Source: an uncultured Treponema sp.
Lineage (GTDB): Bacteria > Spirochaetota > Spirochaetia > Treponematales > Treponemataceae
Direction of reading: 5' to 3'
Length of the DNA: 34,238 bases
NCBI GenBank assembly: GCA_946628495.1
Contig: CAMOWQ010000011.1
Span: forward strand, 1 to 34,238
In this document: positions 8,093 to 16,435 of the stretch, piece by piece
Layout of the letters: each line of letters starts with the position of its first letter
Numbering within the stretch: the stretch's first letter is position 1
Position numbers and translations under genes: made by a program
Notes under the pieces: model-generated
Told to the model about the DNA's origin: nothing
Seen by the model: the letters and a program-made list of their open reading frames with translations, nothing else
The model's database searches: none

Positions 8093-8126
8093 CACCGGTC
8101 GCTTGCCAGGCGGCCTTACACAGGAG
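8093..8126 (+). repeat. Leader hairpin/ribosome-binding-site repeat, copy 2
   Basis: A 34-bp GC-rich unit that matches 16436-16469 at 30 of 34 positions. Stem GTCGC/GCGGC with a 7-nt loop, then CTTACACAGGAG, which supplies the ribosome-binding site for the gene at 8136. The T in the stem forms a G-U pair, so folding is conserved although the sequence varies. Confidence 0.65.
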
Positions 8127-8135
8127 AATGTGACA

Positions 8136-9602
8136 ATGAATAAAGTTTTCTTAAAAGAATGTCCATGCGCACTTGATATGGGCGACGGAAGCGAACGCGG
8201 TCTTTATGTAAATCAGGATTATATTTTGCAGAAAATGCGAAAAATTCACCGCGGTATAAGCCTTATGTATACCTATTATCCAAAAGACAAAACCTGGCCT
8301 TTGCGTGCAAGCGTTGCATGTCCTCAGGACACTCCTACAGGAGCATGGGATTATCCTTACGAAGATTATTTTCCATACCGTGGCGGTGTAGAAGGCAAAC
8401 ACGACGATGAACCATTCTGTTTTATGAAAGAAATTCGTCAGCGTGGTATGGATGTTGTTCTTACCCTTACAATTGACCCAGACTTAACTGAAGAAGATTT
8501 AATTCCTATTGCAAACGATTTAAGACCTTACGGCCGCATTCTTTTACGTGTTAATCATGAATGTACGGGAACCTGGTTCTGCTTTAATAAACGTGCAACT
8601 TATCAGAAACTTGCTGATTTCTTCGTTCTTGTCTGCAAAGTAATGCACGAACATGCACCAAACGTTAAAGTTATTCTTTGTGCAGGTATGTATGAAGATG
8701 CCACAGGCAAACTCGAAATGGAAGATATTTTTCTGGAAGCACACAAGGCAGCCGATATCTGGTCGGGTGATAAATACCTTGCCCTTCACTGGGGTTGGCC
8801 TGTTGATGTTGCAACAAAGGATACAAAAAATTACTGCTGTTATGATGTAGATGCAGTTTACGACACGGCAAAGAAAACCCTAAAACGTCTGCGCGAAATT
8901 ACAGGTCAAGATAAACCAATGGTTCTTTCCGAACTTAATGCCGACGGTGATGTTACAGGCGCTTATGAACAGGCAAATATGATGCGTCATTTTATGGAAC
9001 GCCTTGAACAGGATGATGAAAAATGGCTTTCTGCTTTTACATTCTATCAGTTCCGCGATGACGGCCGCCTTGGTCTTGAAATCACAGATCCTAACAATCA
9101 TGATGTTGGAATTGAACAGCCTATTCTTGCAAGCTACCGAAAATCATTGCACAGGGAATTCTTTAGTCAGAAGCTTGTTTCCGATAAGCCTATAGAACTT
9201 CCTGCAAAAATGCGCTGGGCAAGTTCCGAAGATGCCGAAGGCGTAGAAATTGATGTTAAAGTAGAAAAAAATCCACATTATGCAGAATTGTATTTTGAAG
9301 ATAATCTTAAAGATATGAATCTTATGATTGAATTTGGCGGTTACTGGTTCTATAAAGCACCAGGCGTTAAATTTGTTGATTTGATGAGTTATTTCTTTGA
9401 AAATCCTGTTGAATCTGCAAAAACGTTCAAACTTAGATTCTTTGCACCTCCTGCAGACGGTTTAAATCATCCACAGGATGGAAGCGACCCTTACACAGCG
9501 GCAATTGGCGAATGGATGTACAACTATGAAACTGAACTTCCTGCCTTGCCAAAAATCCGCATTGAATACGAGCCAGTTTCTTTATTCAAACACTACGACT
9601 AA
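8136..9602 (+). CDS. TIM-barrel glycoside hydrolase-like protein (clan GH-A type)
   Basis: A 488-aa protein that I read as a clan GH-A-like (beta/alpha)8 barrel (about 1-360) followed by a beta-rich C-terminal domain (about 370-488). RILLRVNHECTGTWF near residues 140-154 resembles the strand-4 acid/base Glu motif of GH26-type enzymes, and KPMVLSELNADGD near 270-282 resembles the strand-7 nucleophile. LALHWGWPVD and FTFYQFRDDGRLGLE are further strand-end motifs. I cannot place it in a named GH family and the substrate is unknown. There is no signal peptide, so it is probably cytoplasmic. The ATG at 8136 follows AGGAG by 9 nt; that ribosome-binding site is part of the leader repeat. Confidence 0.68.
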   Translation: MNKVFLKECPCALDMGDGSERGLYVNQDYILQKMRKIHRGISLMYTYYPKDKTWPLRASVACPQDTPTGAWDYPYEDYFPYRGGVEGKHDDEPFCFMKEIRQRGMDVVLTLTIDPDLTEEDLIPIANDLRPYGRILLRVNHECTGTWFCFNKRATYQKLADFFVLVCKVMHEHAPNVKVILCAGMYEDATGKLEMEDIFLEAHKAADIWSGDKYLALHWGWPVDVATKDTKNYCCYDVDAVYDTAKKTLKRLREITGQDKPMVLSELNADGDVTGAYEQANMMRHFMERLEQDDEKWLSAFTFYQFRDDGRLGLEITDPNNHDVGIEQPILASYRKSLHREFFSQKLVSDKPIELPAKMRWASSEDAEGVEIDVKVEKNPHYAELYFEDNLKDMNLMIEFGGYWFYKAPGVKFVDLMSYFFENPVESAKTFKLRFFAPPADGLNHPQDGSDPYTAAIGEWMYNYETELPALPKIRIEYEPVSLFKHYD

Positions 9603-9609
9603 TTTTTTC

Positions 9610-9646
9610 CGGACGTTTATTTTTATATTAATAAGATAAACGTCCG
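9610..9646. terminator. Bidirectional terminator hairpin between the glycosidase and proB genes
   Basis: Perfect 11-bp stem CGGACGTTTAT / ATAAACGTCCG with a 15-nt AT loop, flanked by T-rich and A-rich runs. It sits between convergent genes. Confidence 0.7.
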
Positions 9647-9658
9647 TATTTCATCCAA

Positions 9659-9690
9659 TTTTATATGTTTGATGTTTTATATGTTTGATG
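9659..9690. repeat. Perfect 16-bp tandem duplication at the proB 3' end
   Basis: TTTTATATGTTTGATG occurs twice with no spacer (9659-9674, 9675-9690). The proB stop codon is inside the second unit. As 16 is not a multiple of 3, the duplication may have altered the last residues of ProB. Confidence 0.85.
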
Positions 9691-10489
9691 ATTCTGTTAA
9701 AAACAAAGTACCTTTGGCAGAACCGTCAAACAGCTTATCCAGAATCTTTTCGTGAGCTCCATTCGTTAAAAGCATTTCAATTCCATAAACAGTAGTTTTT
9801 TCCGCAGCCTGAAGTTTTGTTTCTATACCGCCAGTTCCAAATGCATTTGTTTCGCCAATTTTGATTTTAGAACGCAAATCAGAAATTGAATGTACAACTT
9901 CTATAAGTTTTGCATCAGGATTTGTCTTAGGATTATCTGAATAAACGCCATCTATATCACTAAAAAGAACAAGCATATCAGCGGACCACAAAATTGCCGT
10001 TAATGCCGAAAGGTTATCATTATCACCGATTTTAATTTCATCATAAGAAACTGAATCGTTTTCATTTATGATTGGAACAACTCCTTCATCAATCAAAGTA
10101 AAAAGTGTATTACGGATATTCAGCGAACCATGCTCATTTTCAAAATCATCTTTTGTTAAAAGCAGCTGCCCGATATGAATTCCCTGCATACCAAAAGCTT
10201 TACGCCACTGATGCATAAGTTCAACCTGTCCTATTGAACTCAATGCCTGTCTGTAATGAACATCCTTCTTCCGCGCCCATTCCCTGGTAATAGACACCCC
10301 TGCAACCTGCGCGCCCGATGATACAATCACAATCTGTTTTCCGGCTTTTATAAGACGTGCACACTGTTCTGCAAAACTAATCATAAATTCTATATTCTGC
10401 GTACCGTCTGCCTTTGCAAGCGTATTTGACCCGATTTTTATTACAATTTTTCTTGCTTCGTTAAGTGCCTTTTTTATTTCTTCGCTCAT
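9677..10489 (-). CDS. proB: Glutamate 5-kinase, short form without PUA domain
   Basis: Phosphorylates glutamate to gamma-glutamyl phosphate, the first step of proline synthesis, in the cytoplasm. The 270 residues cover the amino-acid-kinase fold only: IVIKIGSNTL near residues 16-25, IVIVSSGAQVAG near 50-61, PIINENDSVSYDEIKIGDNDNLSA near 133-156, VLFSDIDGVYSDNP near 165-178 and GTGGIETKLQAAE near 207-219. Many ProB proteins (E. coli 367 aa) carry a C-terminal PUA domain; it is missing here, as in some other bacteria. The ATG at 10487-10489 follows GAGG at good spacing, better than an ATG nine codons upstream. It lies 59 bp downstream of proA and is probably co-transcribed with it. Confidence 0.93.
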   Translation of the reverse strand: MSEEIKKALNEARKIVIKIGSNTLAKADGTQNIEFMISFAEQCARLIKAGKQIVIVSSGAQVAGVSITREWARKKDVHYRQALSSIGQVELMHQWRKAFGMQGIHIGQLLLTKDDFENEHGSLNIRNTLFTLIDEGVVPIINENDSVSYDEIKIGDNDNLSALTAILWSADMLVLFSDIDGVYSDNPKTNPDAKLIEVVHSISDLRSKIKIGETNAFGTGGIETKLQAAEKTTVYGIEMLLTNGAHEKILDKLFDGSAKGTLFLTESSNI

Positions 10490-10548
10490 ATTAAATCCTC
10501 GCTTTTCTAGCGTCATATTATAATCTTTTTTTGTTGAATTGCCCTTTT

Positions 10549-11835
10549 CTACCGCCGGATTTGTCCGTCTCCGTCAATCAGATATTTAGTAGTTGTCAAC
10601 GCTTTTATTCCCATCGGTCCGCGTGCATGCAATTTTTGAGTACTTATTCCAAGTTCTGCACCAAAACCAAATTCGCCGCCGTCTGTAAAACGCGTAGAAG
10701 AATTTACGTAAACGCACGCTGCATCAACCTTTGCCTGGAAAATTCTTGCATTATTGCGGTCATTTGTCACGATGCATTCCGAATGTTTTGTATTGTGCGT
10801 ATTAATAAAATCAACTGCTTCTTCTACATCCGAAACAACTTTTACCGCACAAATAAAATCAAGGAATTCAAAACCAAAATCTTCTTCATTTGCAGGAATA
10901 ATCTTTTTATTATATTCAGGCTTTTCACATTTTTTCATTATTTCGTATGATTCTTTATCGCAGCGCAACTCAACTTTACCCGCAAGTTTTTCAACAAGCA
11001 TCGGCAAAAATTCATTGATGATTTTTCTGTTTACTAAAATACATTCAATCGCATTGCAGGCACCCGGACGCTGAGTTTTAGCGTTATATGCAATTTCGCA
11101 GGCATTCTCCAAATCTGCCGTGCCGTCTACATAAAGATGACAAACTCCAGCTCCCGTCTGAATTACAGGAACCTTTGCTTTTTCTACAACCATGTTAATT
11201 AATTTTGCCCCGCCTCTTGGAAGTGCAACGTCAATAAGTCCAACCGCACTAAGAATTTCTTCTACTTCATCATGATTTTCGCAAGGCGCAAGTTCGATTG
11301 CCTCTGGAACACCAAACCCCTGTGCTTCTTGTGAAGAAAGACCTTCTTTTATTGCAGAAACAAGGGCCTTGTTAGAAGTGAGTGCCGAAGAGGAACCACG
11401 CAGCAATATTGCATTTCCACTCTTGTATGCAAGGCTGAACGCATCGGCGGTTACGTTCGGACGGCTTTCGTAAATAATGGCAACAATTCCAAGAGGAACT
11501 CTAACCTGTCTTATTGTCATACCGTCAGGTGTTTTCCAACCGGCAATCTCTTCTCCAACCGGATCATTCTGTGCAATGATGATTTTTATGCTTTCTATAA
11601 TTCCGTTGATTTTTTTATCATCAAGAGCAAGCCTTTCTACAAGTGCTTGAGACATTCCTTTGGCACGGGCAGCTTCTACATCTTTGTTATTTGCTTCAAG
11701 AATCTGCTGTCTGTTTTTTTCTATAGAATTAATTACTGCATTCAACGCAATATTTTTCTGACTCGCAGTCTGCAATGCAAGTTTCTGATTTCCTGTTCGT
11801 AATCCTTTACAAATATTTTTTATATCCATACGCAA
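10549..11835 (-). CDS. proA: Gamma-glutamyl phosphate reductase
   Basis: Reduces gamma-glutamyl phosphate with NADPH to glutamate semialdehyde, the second step of proline synthesis. The 428-aa length is usual for the family. Visible signatures are VPLGIVAIIYESRPNVTADA near residues 113-132, GNAILLRGSSSA near 138-149, VALPRGGAKLI and the catalytic-cysteine motif TQRPGACNAIE near 253-263. The C-terminal FGFGAELGISTQKLHARGPMG is also typical. AAGGA lies at good spacing before the first of two close ATGs, so I keep 11835. Gene order is proA then proB, the reverse of the more familiar proBA. Confidence 0.95.
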   Translation of the reverse strand: MRMDIKNICKGLRTGNQKLALQTASQKNIALNAVINSIEKNRQQILEANNKDVEAARAKGMSQALVERLALDDKKINGIIESIKIIIAQNDPVGEEIAGWKTPDGMTIRQVRVPLGIVAIIYESRPNVTADAFSLAYKSGNAILLRGSSSALTSNKALVSAIKEGLSSQEAQGFGVPEAIELAPCENHDEVEEILSAVGLIDVALPRGGAKLINMVVEKAKVPVIQTGAGVCHLYVDGTADLENACEIAYNAKTQRPGACNAIECILVNRKIINEFLPMLVEKLAGKVELRCDKESYEIMKKCEKPEYNKKIIPANEEDFGFEFLDFICAVKVVSDVEEAVDFINTHNTKHSECIVTNDRNNARIFQAKVDAACVYVNSSTRFTDGGEFGFGAELGISTQKLHARGPMGIKALTTTKYLIDGDGQIRR

Positions 11836-11881
11836 TCCTTTACTAAAAATTCAAAAAGTTTTTCAAAAAGGTATTTAAAAC

Positions 11882-11912
11882 AAAAAAACCGGAGCTTTAA
11901 AAGTCCCGGTTT
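11882..11912 (-). terminator. Rho-independent terminator of the 175-aa gene
   Basis: On the minus strand, stem AAACCGG / CCGGTTT is extended by an inner CTTT/AAAG stem and followed by seven T. It lies 13 bp past the stop codon of the gene at 11925 and ahead of proA. Confidence 0.8.
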
Positions 11913-11924
11913 CACAATTAACAA

Positions 11925-12452
11925 TTAGTAGTTCGCAAGGAAATACATACCAAGCATCATCGCTACCCGACACTTTTCTTCCGACCAGTTTGCCTTTTCG
12001 GGCAAATTAGAAATGTACCACCAGAAAATTCCAAATTCGGGGTCAATGCGGATAGTATATTCTGCAAAATCATCAGAGTCAGTTGGCTGTCCAAACATAA
12101 GGAATACTGCATCATCAATGATTCTACGGAACAAATCGTAATTAGAGAGCCAAGTTGTATCTTTTGTAAAGAAATCTTCCAGCTGATTCAAAAGTCTGTC
12201 TTTAGAAGCCATATCAGATTTTTCAACCCAAGTTTTTTGAATCAACAATCGTAAATTATTTTTAAAACTTGAAAGAAGCTTTTTATTTTCCTGTTCATCG
12301 TTTGTAGAAATAATTGAACAATCTGCTCCGAACAATTTTGCAATATTATTTGCCGAAGTTACATAATCACTTTCGGACTCAATAAACGAATCCAATGAAG
12401 CAACAGTCTGTTCATCTACAAAATCCAAGATGTATTCGTTCTTATTTACCAT
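11925..12452 (-). CDS. Hypothetical cytoplasmic protein (175 aa)
   Basis: Not recognised. An acidic, mostly helical-looking 175-aa protein with no signal peptide or membrane segment. The C-terminal third is aromatic-rich: YTIRIDPEFGIFWWYI near residues 131-146, then SEEKCRVAMMLGMYFLANY. It has its own terminator and a well-spaced promoter, so it looks like a single-gene unit divergent from the acyl-carrier-protein operon. No Shine-Dalgarno sequence precedes the ATG (12450-12452), which is 6 nt from a -10-like hexamer. Confidence 0.7.
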   Translation of the reverse strand: MVNKNEYILDFVDEQTVASLDSFIESESDYVTSANNIAKLFGADCSIISTNDEQENKKLLSSFKNNLRLLIQKTWVEKSDMASKDRLLNQLEDFFTKDTTWLSNYDLFRRIIDDAVFLMFGQPTDSDDFAEYTIRIDPEFGIFWWYISNLPEKANWSEEKCRVAMMLGMYFLANY

Positions 12453-12458
12453 AACACG

Positions 12459-12487
12459 ATATTAATTTGTTATAAATATTTGTGCAA
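12459..12487 (-). promoter_or_regulatory. Promoter of the 175-aa gene, possibly leaderless
   Basis: On the minus strand: TTGCAC, a 17-bp spacer, TAATAT, then 6 nt to the ATG. Spacing is ideal although the hexamers are imperfect. It is the third gene in the window with the 6-nt -10-to-ATG arrangement. Confidence 0.4.
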
Positions 12488-12558
12488 GTAGGTAATTTTG
12501 CACCCCTGTTTTAGTCTAATTGAAAATTTTGCAGTTTATTTGAAATTCTCGCAATAGG

Positions 12559-12587
12559 TTGCTTTTTTTTCATTCATTTAATAAAAT
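12559..12587 (+). promoter_or_regulatory. Candidate promoter of the acyl-carrier-protein/Ape-like operon
   Basis: TTGCTT, 17-bp spacer, TAAAAT, giving a leader of about 35 nt to the ACP gene start. It is divergent from the promoter of the 175-aa gene. Confidence 0.35.
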
Positions 12588-12628
12588 AACCTCATTATCT
12601 CTATTAATCTTTTATAAAGAGGGAAAAT

Positions 12629-12880
12629 ATGTCTAAAGAAGAAATTTTTGACAAACTTAAAAACATCTTAGTTTCAGAATTTGAACTGGATGAGTCTGAT
12701 GTTACTCCTGAAGCTCTTCTCGCAGATGACCTTGATTTGGATTCAATTGATTCAATTGATCTGATTGTAAAAATGAAGGAATTCATGCCTGCTGACAAAG
12801 GAAACGTAGACCCTTCAATTTTCAAAACAGTAAAAACACTTCAAGATGTTGTTGATGCCCTTGTTCCTTACATGGCATAA
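12629..12880 (+). CDS. Acyl carrier protein
   Basis: An 83-aa acidic ACP. Ser39 in DLDLDSIDSIDL is the 4'-phosphopantetheine attachment site, at the usual place at the start of helix II. It carries growing acyl chains between the enzymes of a type II fatty-acid/polyketide system. AGAGGG before the ATG supports the start. Its neighbours downstream (ApeI-like dehydratase, LolA, MMPL exporter, DUF3261, ApeP-like dehydratase, ketoreductase, ketosynthase) make it more likely the dedicated carrier of an aryl-polyene-like pathway than the housekeeping AcpP. A strong terminator-like hairpin right after it could allow higher ACP expression than the enzymes. Confidence 0.9.
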   Translation: MSKEEIFDKLKNILVSEFELDESDVTPEALLADDLDLDSIDSIDLIVKMKEFMPADKGNVDPSIFKTVKTLQDVVDALVPYMA

Positions 12881-12898
12881 ACTTAATTTTGGAAAATC

Positions 12899-12965
12899 AA
12901 AAGCCGGGAATTAAAAAAGTTTATCTGATTGTTTCATGCTTTTTTAATGAACCGGCTTTTTTTTT
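12899..12965 (+). terminator. Large terminator or attenuator after the ACP gene
   Basis: Two-part stem AAAAGCCGG + AATTAAAAAAG pairing with CTTTTTTAAT + CCGGCTTTT, followed by more T (to 12965). It lies inside the presumed operon, so partial read-through would give more ACP message than downstream enzyme message. Confidence 0.75.
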
Positions 12966-13022
12966 CAAACATTCATTCGTTATCATTTATTCTATTTTTT
13001 TCCTAATTAACAGGTGAATTAT

Positions 13023-13391
13023 ATGACAGCTAACTTACACAGTATCGAAAACGAAAAAATCTTAACACAGGAAGAAAATCATATCGTTCTTGAATTTGTA
13101 ATTCCAGAAGCTAGTGATTTTTTTGACGGACATTTTCCAGAATACAAACTTCTTCCTGCAGTTGCCCAGTTCGAAATAGTAACTCGTTTTTCGCGAAAAT
13201 ATCTTAACACACAAAGATTCGTTCCAAGCATCAAAAGAATTAAATTTTCCGCACCAATCCGTCCGGACACAAAAGTTACTTTGGAACTTACAAAAAATAC
13301 AACAAAAAATACGGTTGCTTTTTCAATTGTAGATTCAAACGTTAAAGATAAAACTTATTCATCAGGTTCTTTTAACTATCTTGAACAATAA
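13023..13391 (+). CDS. Hot-dog-fold dehydratase, ApeI-like
   Basis: A 122-aa single hot-dog domain. The FDGHFPEYKLLPAVAQFE segment (about residues 34-51) matches the ApeI/FabA-FabZ-like signature FDGHFPxxPxLPGVAQ, including the catalytic-type His37; Ala replaces the usual Gly after LP. RIKFSAPIRPDTKVTLEL near 75-92 is the family's second core strand region. In aryl polyene clusters this protein dehydrates 3-hydroxyacyl-ACP during chain growth. AGGTG sits correctly before the ATG at 13023; a GTG nine bases earlier overlaps that site and is rejected. It is the first gene after the ACP terminator. Confidence 0.8.
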   Translation: MTANLHSIENEKILTQEENHIVLEFVIPEASDFFDGHFPEYKLLPAVAQFEIVTRFSRKYLNTQRFVPSIKRIKFSAPIRPDTKVTLELTKNTTKNTVAFSIVDSNVKDKTYSSGSFNYLEQ

Positions 13392-13435
13392 TTGTTAATT
13401 TACAAGCTGAAGCAGAGTTTATGAGGAGGATAAAA

Positions 13436-14071
13436 ATGAAAAAAATTACAAAAGTATTTATTTCGGTTCTAACAGGATTTTATCTTACGACAAGTTTATC
13501 TGCTCTTGATTTACAACAAGTTACAAATCAGCTTGCAAAGCATCCTATTACAACAGGAACTTTTTCGCAGGTTAAGACAATGAGTACAGCCAAAGGAAAC
13601 AGAAATCTTAAATCATCTGGCTCATTCATTTTTAGCCTTGACGGAATAATGTGGAAAACAGAAAAACCGTTTCCTTCATCAATCGCCGTTACAAAAAAAG
13701 CCGTAATACAGACTGCCGCAGACGGAACAACAACTGTAATCGATACCTCTGGTAATCAGGTTTTTGCAAGCATTGCTTCTTCACTTACAGCTGTTTTTTC
13801 AAATGATTTAACAGAACTTCAGAAAATTTTTAACACTGATTTTGCTGAAACAAAAGACGGCTGGACTATCACTTTGACACCAAAAGATTCTACTATTGCA
13901 TCTTCACTAAAATCAATAAAAATGACAGGCATTTCTGATTCTGACTATGCAACATTGAATTCCATCCAGATTCAGGAAAATGAATCAAGTTCTATAACTT
14001 ACAATTTCCAAAATCACAAGTATCCACAGGAGCTTACTGCCGATGAGAAAAATTTCTTTACATCTAAATAA
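13436..14071 (+). CDS. LolA-like outer-membrane lipoprotein carrier, periplasmic
   Basis: A 211-aa exported protein with signal peptide MKKITKVFISVLTGFYLTTSLSA and a likely cut after TSLSA. The mature part has the LolA pattern: a GTFSQVKTMSTAKGNRNLKSSG strand region, a FSLDGIMWKTEKPF motif like the LolA PGxFRWxxxxP core, and a repeated beta-strand layout. LolA homologues are a constant part of aryl-polyene/flexirubin clusters, where they are thought to help carry the lipid-like product across the periplasm with an MMPL partner. The strong GAGGAGG site favours the ATG at 13436 over one five codons upstream. The last 29 bp overlap the exporter gene, implying coupled translation. Confidence 0.8.
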   Translation: MKKITKVFISVLTGFYLTTSLSALDLQQVTNQLAKHPITTGTFSQVKTMSTAKGNRNLKSSGSFIFSLDGIMWKTEKPFPSSIAVTKKAVIQTAADGTTTVIDTSGNQVFASIASSLTAVFSNDLTELQKIFNTDFAETKDGWTITLTPKDSTIASSLKSIKMTGISDSDYATLNSIQIQENESSSITYNFQNHKYPQELTADEKNFFTSK

Positions 14072-16418
14072 ATTTTCAAACAAACATTTTCTTTTGATAT
14101 GGCTTATTTTTCATATTGCCATTCTAACCTATTTTGCATCTTCCTTTATTGCACATCGCGGAAATATTTCTATTGATGCAGATTTGTTCAATATTTTCCC
14201 GGATCCAACAACAAACGAAGCCATTAGAAAAGCCGATGATTCTCTTCTGGAAGCAACGGCTCAGAATATTTATATTCTTGTTTCTCATAAAGATTTTGAC
14301 ACTGCAAAAAAAACCGCAGAATCAGTTTATACACAATTAAACGGAAGCGACAATTTTAAAACCCTTTCGCTTTATACAAATTTTTCCAGTGTTGAAGATA
14401 TTTATGATTATCTTTATAAATACCGCTACAATCTTTTGGACGACGAAACAATCAATAAAATCAATGCTGATGGCGGCGAATCGTTTGCAATGAATGCATT
14501 GGCAACAGCTTACAGCGGTTTTACCCTTCTTCCTCTTGATGATTTGGATTCTGACCCGTTCATGCTTTCTGAACATAACCTGAACACTTATCTTAATCTG
14601 GTTCAGTCAACAGGAACTTCTATGTCTCTTAAAGACAATGTTCTTGCATCAGAAAAAGACGGTGTCTGGTATATAATGCTTACAGGCATTCTCAGCAAAA
14701 AAGGTGCCGCACTCGCAAATAAAAACAACGGTGTTCAGGAAATTTACGACGTTTGTCTGCCTTTGGAAAATGATGAAACAAAATTTGTATTTTCCGGTAC
14801 ACCTTTTTCAAGTCATCAAAATTCAAACTCTGCAAACAAAGAAATTACGATTATTTCGACAGTTTCTATTCTTATTGTAATAATTCTTCTGTTTACAGTA
14901 TTTGGCTCTCCAATTCCAATTTTATTTTCACTGCTTTCAATTTTACTTTCGATTGTAAGTGCAATTCTTATGACAATGGGCTTTTTCCACAAACTGCACA
15001 TTCTTACTCTGGTTTTTGGAACATCGCTTATTGGTTCATGTATTGATTACAGCATTCACTTTTTTACACATTGGGCTGGCAACAAAAAATTAAATTCCGG
15101 TGATGAAATTCGTAAACATCTTTTGCCTGGTCTTACCCTCGCAATCGTTTCGTCGGTTTTGTGCTATGCAATCCTTATGTTTGCGCCTTTCAATCTTTTA
15201 AAACAAATGTCGCTGTTTTCACTTACAGGTTTAACAAGTTCTTTCCTTACAACAATAGGTCTTTTCCCATATATTAAGATGCCGCAGGGCGAACGAAAAA
15301 TTAAAGTTTCTGCAATTATTAAAAACTCAAATCATCCGACAGCTAAAAAATGGGTTGGACGTGCAGTAATCACATCATTTTTTGTAATTTCAATCGGTTC
15401 TATTTTGATTTTCCACAAACGCCTTACTATCGAAAATGATGTTAATAAACTTTATAAAGATAAAGGTCGTCTTGCAATTGATTTGCCAAAAGCATACGAA
15501 ATTCTTAATTATGATCCAACTACATGGCTTATTGTAAGCGGCGAAACTCCAGAAGATGTATTCCAGCTTGAAGAAAGAATGAGGAATAAAATTGACCATG
15601 ATGAACATAAAAATCCTTATATTAGTCCGACAATTTTTATTCCTTCAATTGAGCATCAGAAAAAATCTCGTGCAGCATGCTTAAAACTGCTTTCACGTTC
15701 CGAAGAACAGCTTGAATATCTTGGATTTGACCCTGCTGATTCTAAAAAAATTCTTTCTGATTTTTACTCTAAACAGAATGATTTTATTACTATTGATGAC
15801 CCTGCAATTCCAGAAGTTGTAATGTCTCTTATTTCCATTACATGGCTTGGACAGATAAACGGAACTTATTATTCGGTAATTCTTCCAAATAATTCGGATA
15901 ATGCTTCATTTTATAAAGAACTTGAAAAAGAAAGCCCGAATCTGCATTTTACAAATAAACTTTATGATATGAGCCGCGATCTTGATAAACTTACTATTCT
16001 TGAATTAAAGTTCTTCTCGATTGCATACATCATAATTTTTATTATTCTTAAACTTTTTTACAAACTCAAACAGGCTCTAAAAATTATTTCAATTCCTCTT
16101 TTGATTGTTCTTATAACTACAGCAGTTTACGTAATTTTCAATATCAAACTGGAATTCTTTACAACAACAGGGCTTATTCTGGTGTTTGGACTTGGACTGG
16201 ATTATATAATCTATATGATGGAAAACGAACAGCACAAAGGTTCAAACACAAGTACGCTTGAACCATTTGCAATAATGCTTTCATTCATTACAACGATTAT
16301 TTCATTCGGTGCACTTTCTTTAAGTTCATTCCCTCCGGTTCATTTAATGGGTCTGTCTATTTTCCTTGGACTTACTACATCGTATACAAGTACAATGTTC
16401 TACGACAGGTCTTTATAA
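14043..16418 (+). CDS. MMPL/RND-family exporter, inner membrane
   Basis: A 791-aa membrane protein with the duplicated RND plan. TM1 lies near residues 14-38, followed by a large periplasmic domain (about 40-270) and a five-helix bundle near 272-405. TM7 is near 435-457, with a second periplasmic domain (about 460-665) and a C-terminal five-helix bundle to the end. The TM4-type stretch GTSLIGSCIDYSIHF and its second-half copy GLGLDYIIYMME carry the Asp/Tyr pair typical of the proton relay in MMPL proteins. In Ape-like clusters this transporter moves the polyene lipid out of the inner membrane. It overlaps the LolA gene by 29 bp. AGGAG lies 10 nt before the ATG. Confidence 0.88.
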   Translation: MRKISLHLNKFSNKHFLLIWLIFHIAILTYFASSFIAHRGNISIDADLFNIFPDPTTNEAIRKADDSLLEATAQNIYILVSHKDFDTAKKTAESVYTQLNGSDNFKTLSLYTNFSSVEDIYDYLYKYRYNLLDDETINKINADGGESFAMNALATAYSGFTLLPLDDLDSDPFMLSEHNLNTYLNLVQSTGTSMSLKDNVLASEKDGVWYIMLTGILSKKGAALANKNNGVQEIYDVCLPLENDETKFVFSGTPFSSHQNSNSANKEITIISTVSILIVIILLFTVFGSPIPILFSLLSILLSIVSAILMTMGFFHKLHILTLVFGTSLIGSCIDYSIHFFTHWAGNKKLNSGDEIRKHLLPGLTLAIVSSVLCYAILMFAPFNLLKQMSLFSLTGLTSSFLTTIGLFPYIKMPQGERKIKVSAIIKNSNHPTAKKWVGRAVITSFFVISIGSILIFHKRLTIENDVNKLYKDKGRLAIDLPKAYEILNYDPTTWLIVSGETPEDVFQLEERMRNKIDHDEHKNPYISPTIFIPSIEHQKKSRAACLKLLSRSEEQLEYLGFDPADSKKILSDFYSKQNDFITIDDPAIPEVVMSLISITWLGQINGTYYSVILPNNSDNASFYKELEKESPNLHFTNKLYDMSRDLDKLTILELKFFSIAYIIIFIILKLFYKLKQALKIISIPLLIVLITTAVYVIFNIKLEFFTTTGLILVFGLGLDYIIYMMENEQHKGSNTSTLEPFAIMLSFITTIISFGALSLSSFPPVHLMGLSIFLGLTTSYTSTMFYDRSL

Positions 16419-16435
16419 AAAAACAGGCCGACAAC

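Noticed and set aside
10531-10950. Plus-strand 139-aa and similar frames opposite proA
   Set aside because: Antisense shadows rich in Cys/Phe, without ribosome-binding sites, lying over a clear conserved gene.
13014-13022. GTG start of the ApeI-like gene
   Set aside because: It falls in the ribosome-binding site (AGGTG) that serves the ATG at 13023.
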